Assembly: GCF_013618475.1 (NCBI RefSeq)
Contig: NZ_JABJVN010000001.1
Span: forward strand, 62,001-126,000
From: Saccharibacillus deserti
GTDB taxonomy: Bacteria; Bacillota; Bacilli; Paenibacillales; Paenibacillaceae
Length of the DNA: 64,000 bases
Direction: 5' to 3'
Below, in pieces: positions 61,665 through 64,000 of the stretch. Positions within the stretch are counted from its first letter, which is position 1, and the number at the start of each line of letters is the position of its first letter. Under the pieces are notes generated by a model. The model saw only the letters and a list, made by a program, of their open reading frames with translations, ran no database searches and was not told the origin of the DNA. A program made the translations under genes and the position numbers.

Positions 61665-61704
61665 AAAAAGCGCTTCACCCCATTCAAGGGGTGAAGCGCT
61701 TTTT
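61665..61704. terminator. Bidirectional terminator between GH43 and GH127 genes
   Basis: AAAAAGCGCTTCACCCC and GGGGTGAAGCGCTTTTT form a perfect 17-bp stem with a 6-base loop, between convergent genes. Confidence 0.93.
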
Positions 61705-61730
61705 CGGGATCGGGGAGCGTGGGGAAACGA

Positions 61731-64000
61731 TCAGAGAGGACTTTTCACGATTTCGATGACATAGTCCCGCGTTTGTTCGTGATCTTCGGCTGCAGCGGTC
61801 AGACGGAGAACGGTCCGTTCTCCATCAAGCTTCACGAGGCGGCGAAGCGTATCTTCGATCAGCACGCCGTCTGCATGGACCAATCCGTTTCTGCGGAGCG
61901 GAACGGCGAGAAAGTCGACATGGTCCGCGCTTTCCGGCAGATGCAGCGTATAGCCCGTCCGGGAAGGTTCGAACGGAGGCTCCAGTCTGCCGGTACCGAA
62001 ATCCAGACTCCGCAGCGACGGATCGGGATCAAACGGAGTCAGGACGCGCAGGATCCCGAAGATGCCGGTCTCTTCGCCGCCGACCTTGAACGTCACATCC
62101 AGCTGTTCCCGTTCGCCGATCAGTTCCGCCGGCAGCGTATACCGGTGCGAATGGAAACCGCGTCCGATATCGGACGGCGGAACCCCGTCGAAAATCACCG
62201 CTTCGCCGGCTTCGATCGTGATCGGCCGGTCGCCGCGGTGGCCGGAGAAAAAGGTCGCTTCCAGCACCTGTTCTTCGCCGGGGCGAACCGTCAGCGTGTA
62301 GCCGAACCAGCCGCCGGTCTCGGCGCGGCGGGTCGTGCTGCCGTCCCAGACGTCGACGAACGTTCGCTCGCCGCGAATCCGGTGTTCCAATTCGTATTGG
62401 TCGTTGCCGACCGGCAGACTGTCAACGGTATGTTCTTCCGTTCGGCTGCCCCGTTTGGCTTCCCGAATATGCCGCTGCATTTCCTTCGAATCGGCTTCGG
62501 CGACCCGCCAATAGATGCCGTAGCGTTCGCCGTGCCGCTTGTAATGCGGTGTGAAGATCAGGCGGTCGTCTTCGTCCGTTCCGCGAAGGACGAATTCGAG
62601 GGCGCCGCAGCGCCGTTCCCAACGCGAAGCAAAAGATTGCAGCCATTCGTCCGGGCTGCCTTCGACCGTCAGGAAGTCTTTGACGAGCCTGTTTCTCGTC
62701 GGTACGCTCACCGCCACGCCGGTGGCGGACTCGGCCATGTCATCTTGGCCGAGCCCCGCGCTGAGCACGGTGGGGCCGTACTTGAACGCGACCGAATGGG
62801 GCGCGTCGGGCAGGCCGACCGCGCGCAGCGTCATCGGCAGGCGCAGCTCGACTTCGTCGCCGTCGCTCCAGACGCGGTCGACAACGGCGAAGCCGTTCTG
62901 CGCTTGAACCGGTAGGCGCCCGCCGTTGAGCGTCAGCTCCGCTTCGCCGGACAGCCATTCCGGCAGGCGGAAGCGGAGCGAGAAGCGGCCGGAATGCGGC
63001 CGGTTGAGCGATACGGTGAAGAGCACCGTATCGCTGTCCGGCAGGGCGGAGCGCTGCGTAAGCTTCAGGCCTAATTCTTCGGCGTCCAGTTCCGAAGAGA
63101 GGTATTGGTGGACGACGATACCGTCCGCGGCGCGGAAATACAAGCTGTCGTTCAGCTTGGTGAAGCTCTCCATGCCCGTGCCGGTGCAGCACCAGAAGTG
63201 CTCGAACGGCGAACTGTAGACTTTGAAATAGCCGGTCGCCATCGGTTGGAAATACATCGTCATGCCCGTGTTCGGATGCTGCGACGAGAGGATCGCGTTC
63301 AGGAACGTATTCTCGTAGAAATCGGCGTATTTGGCATCGCCGCTCAATTTGAACAGCTCGCGCGACAGTTTGAGCATATTGTACGTATTGCACGTTTCGG
63401 CGGTAAAATTGGACCGTTCGCGGTCCAGTTTGTCGGGTTCGCCGAAATGCTCCCATTCGCTGTTGCCGCCGGTAACATAGCTGTGATGGTGGACAACCAT
63501 TTTCCAGAAGCTTTCGGCCGCTTCCAGATAGAAACGTTCGCTGCCGCCAAGGGTCCGGTAGCGGTTTAGCGCTCCGAGGAATTTGGGGATGGTGGTGTTG
63601 GCATGTTTGCCGCGCAGAATATCGCGTCCTTCGCGCACCGGGGCAAACAGCGAATCTTCATCGAAACGGTGTGCGGCATCAAGGTGCGCCGGACTGCCGG
63701 TCAGTTTGTACAAATCGTACAGACAATCGTTCATGCCTCCGTATTCCACCGCCAGCACGGCGCCGCGGACCTCCGGCGTCCAGGCCAGAGCCCTCCCCGC
63801 GATCCAATCGCCCAGACGGGAAGCGATGTCCAGCGCTTGTTGGCTGCCGGCATATTCGTAAGCGGCGGTCAGACCCGCCGCGATCTTGTGCATCGTATAC
63901 CAAGGCACCCAGGCAGGCTGTTTGCGCTCGATCCGGTCAAACAGTTCTTCCGGGAAAGCGGACAAATAACCGCTTTCGAACTGGCACTCGTGTAAGCCTT
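61731..64000 (-). CDS. GH127 beta-L-arabinofuranosidase-like protein, 5' end outside window
   Basis: The frame is open to the window edge; codons upstream of the TTG at 63965 continue as LHECQFESGYLSAFPEELF, so the N-terminus is missing. About 756 residues are visible. The GH127 (former DUF1680) core is recognised by WVPWYTMHKIAAGLTAAYEYAG, GGNSEWEHFGEPDKL, ETCNTYNMLKLSRELF with the conserved Cys, and FWCCTGTGMESFTKLNDSLYF whose cysteines form the zinc/nucleophile site known for this family. Beta-rich C-terminal domains follow. It probably removes beta-L-arabinofuranose from plant glycans inside the cell. Confidence 0.9.
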   Translation of the reverse strand, partial: GLHECQFESGYLSAFPEELFDRIERKQPAWVPWYTMHKIAAGLTAAYEYAGSQQALDIASRLGDWIAGRALAWTPEVRGAVLAVEYGGMNDCLYDLYKLTGSPAHLDAAHRFDEDSLFAPVREGRDILRGKHANTTIPKFLGALNRYRTLGGSERFYLEAAESFWKMVVHHHSYVTGGNSEWEHFGEPDKLDRERSNFTAETCNTYNMLKLSRELFKLSGDAKYADFYENTFLNAILSSQHPNTGMTMYFQPMATGYFKVYSSPFEHFWCCTGTGMESFTKLNDSLYFRAADGIVVHQYLSSELDAEELGLKLTQRSALPDSDTVLFTVSLNRPHSGRFSLRFRLPEWLSGEAELTLNGGRLPVQAQNGFAVVDRVWSDGDEVELRLPMTLRAVGLPDAPHSVAFKYGPTVLSAGLGQDDMAESATGVAVSVPTRNRLVKDFLTVEGSPDEWLQSFASRWERRCGALEFVLRGTDEDDRLIFTPHYKRHGERYGIYWRVAEADSKEMQRHIREAKRGSRTEEHTVDSLPVGNDQYELEHRIRGERTFVDVWDGSTTRRAETGGWFGYTLTVRPGEEQVLEATFFSGHRGDRPITIEAGEAVIFDGVPPSDIGRGFHSHRYTLPAELIGEREQLDVTFKVGGEETGIFGILRVLTPFDPDPSLRSLDFGTGRLEPPFEPSRTGYTLHLPESADHVDFLAVPLRRNGLVHADGVLIEDTLRRLVKLDGERTVLRLTAAAEDHEQTRDYVIEIVKSPL

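Noticed and set aside
1-64000. CRISPR arrays, tRNA/rRNA genes, prophage or restriction-modification systems
   Set aside because: No regularly spaced repeats, no tRNA-like cloverleaf with the conserved TTCGA arm, and no phage or restriction enzyme proteins were seen.

Overview
The window reads as chromosomal DNA of a spore-former-type Firmicute, most likely Paenibacillaceae (Paenibacillus or Saccharibacillus-like). Reasons: high GC coding sequence with strong GGAGG-type ribosome binding sites; a gal cluster in the order galK-galE-galT with a class II GalT; a split glycine decarboxylase (gcvPA/gcvPB) under a tandem glycine riboswitch; glcT-ptsG-ptsH-ptsI with a GlcT-type antiterminator target; the Bacillales block yqeG-yqeH-aroE-yhbY-nadD-yqeK-rsfS-yqeM; a NfeD/flotillin pair behind a sigma-W consensus promoter; and Lpl-type sugar ABC systems with AraC regulators. 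The genus is inference.

Layout. 1-2.5 kb: 3' end of a HAD phosphatase, a sirtuin and an aldo/keto reductase. 2.7-7.7 kb: AraC regulator divergent from galKET (Leloir pathway). 7.8-12.5 kb: iron alcohol dehydrogenase, NfeD/flotillin membrane-stress operon, YitT membrane protein. 12.6-18 kb: glucose PTS (GlcT, EIICBA, HPr, EI). 18-24.4 kb: a cloverleaf-like intergenic element, peptide deformylase, the gcvT-gcvPA-gcvPB operon with its riboswitch, and gcvH divergent from it. 24.5-35.4 kb: SMI1/KNR4 protein, an SDR, a GNAT, a large intracellular pullulanase with unusual C-terminal modules, a Gfo/Idh-AraC-Gfo/Idh operon and a GH13 alpha-glucosidase. 35.4-39.3 kb: a 45-residue DUF1540 protein divergent from an SDR, with three phased Fur-like boxes between them, a YwaF-type membrane protein, an IS3 OrfA remnant and an M42 aminopeptidase.

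39.5-44 kb: MoxR ATPase, DUF58 protein and TgpA-type transglutaminase operon. 44-50.5 kb: the yqe ribosome-assembly/NAD/shikimate block, interrupted by a MITE-like palindromic element after yqeH and by a cvfB-type gene between rsfS and yqeM. 50.5-64 kb: two ATPase-less sugar ABC importers, each preceded by a near-identical CcpA cre site. The first is divergent from an AraC regulator. The second is divergent from an ArsR-type regulator with a large C-terminal domain and is followed by GH43 and GH127 (truncated by the window end), which suggests uptake and intracellular hydrolysis of arabinose-containing oligosaccharides.

Overall this is mainly ordinary housekeeping plus carbohydrate metabolism. 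The least explained items are the ArsR-type regulator with its 31-bp palindrome, the 21-bp-phased Fur-like boxes, the three-way-junction element at 18.3 kb, the palindromic element at 45.8 kb with a possible 5-bp target duplication, and the domain order of the pullulanase. No CRISPR array, tRNA, rRNA, prophage or defence island was seen.
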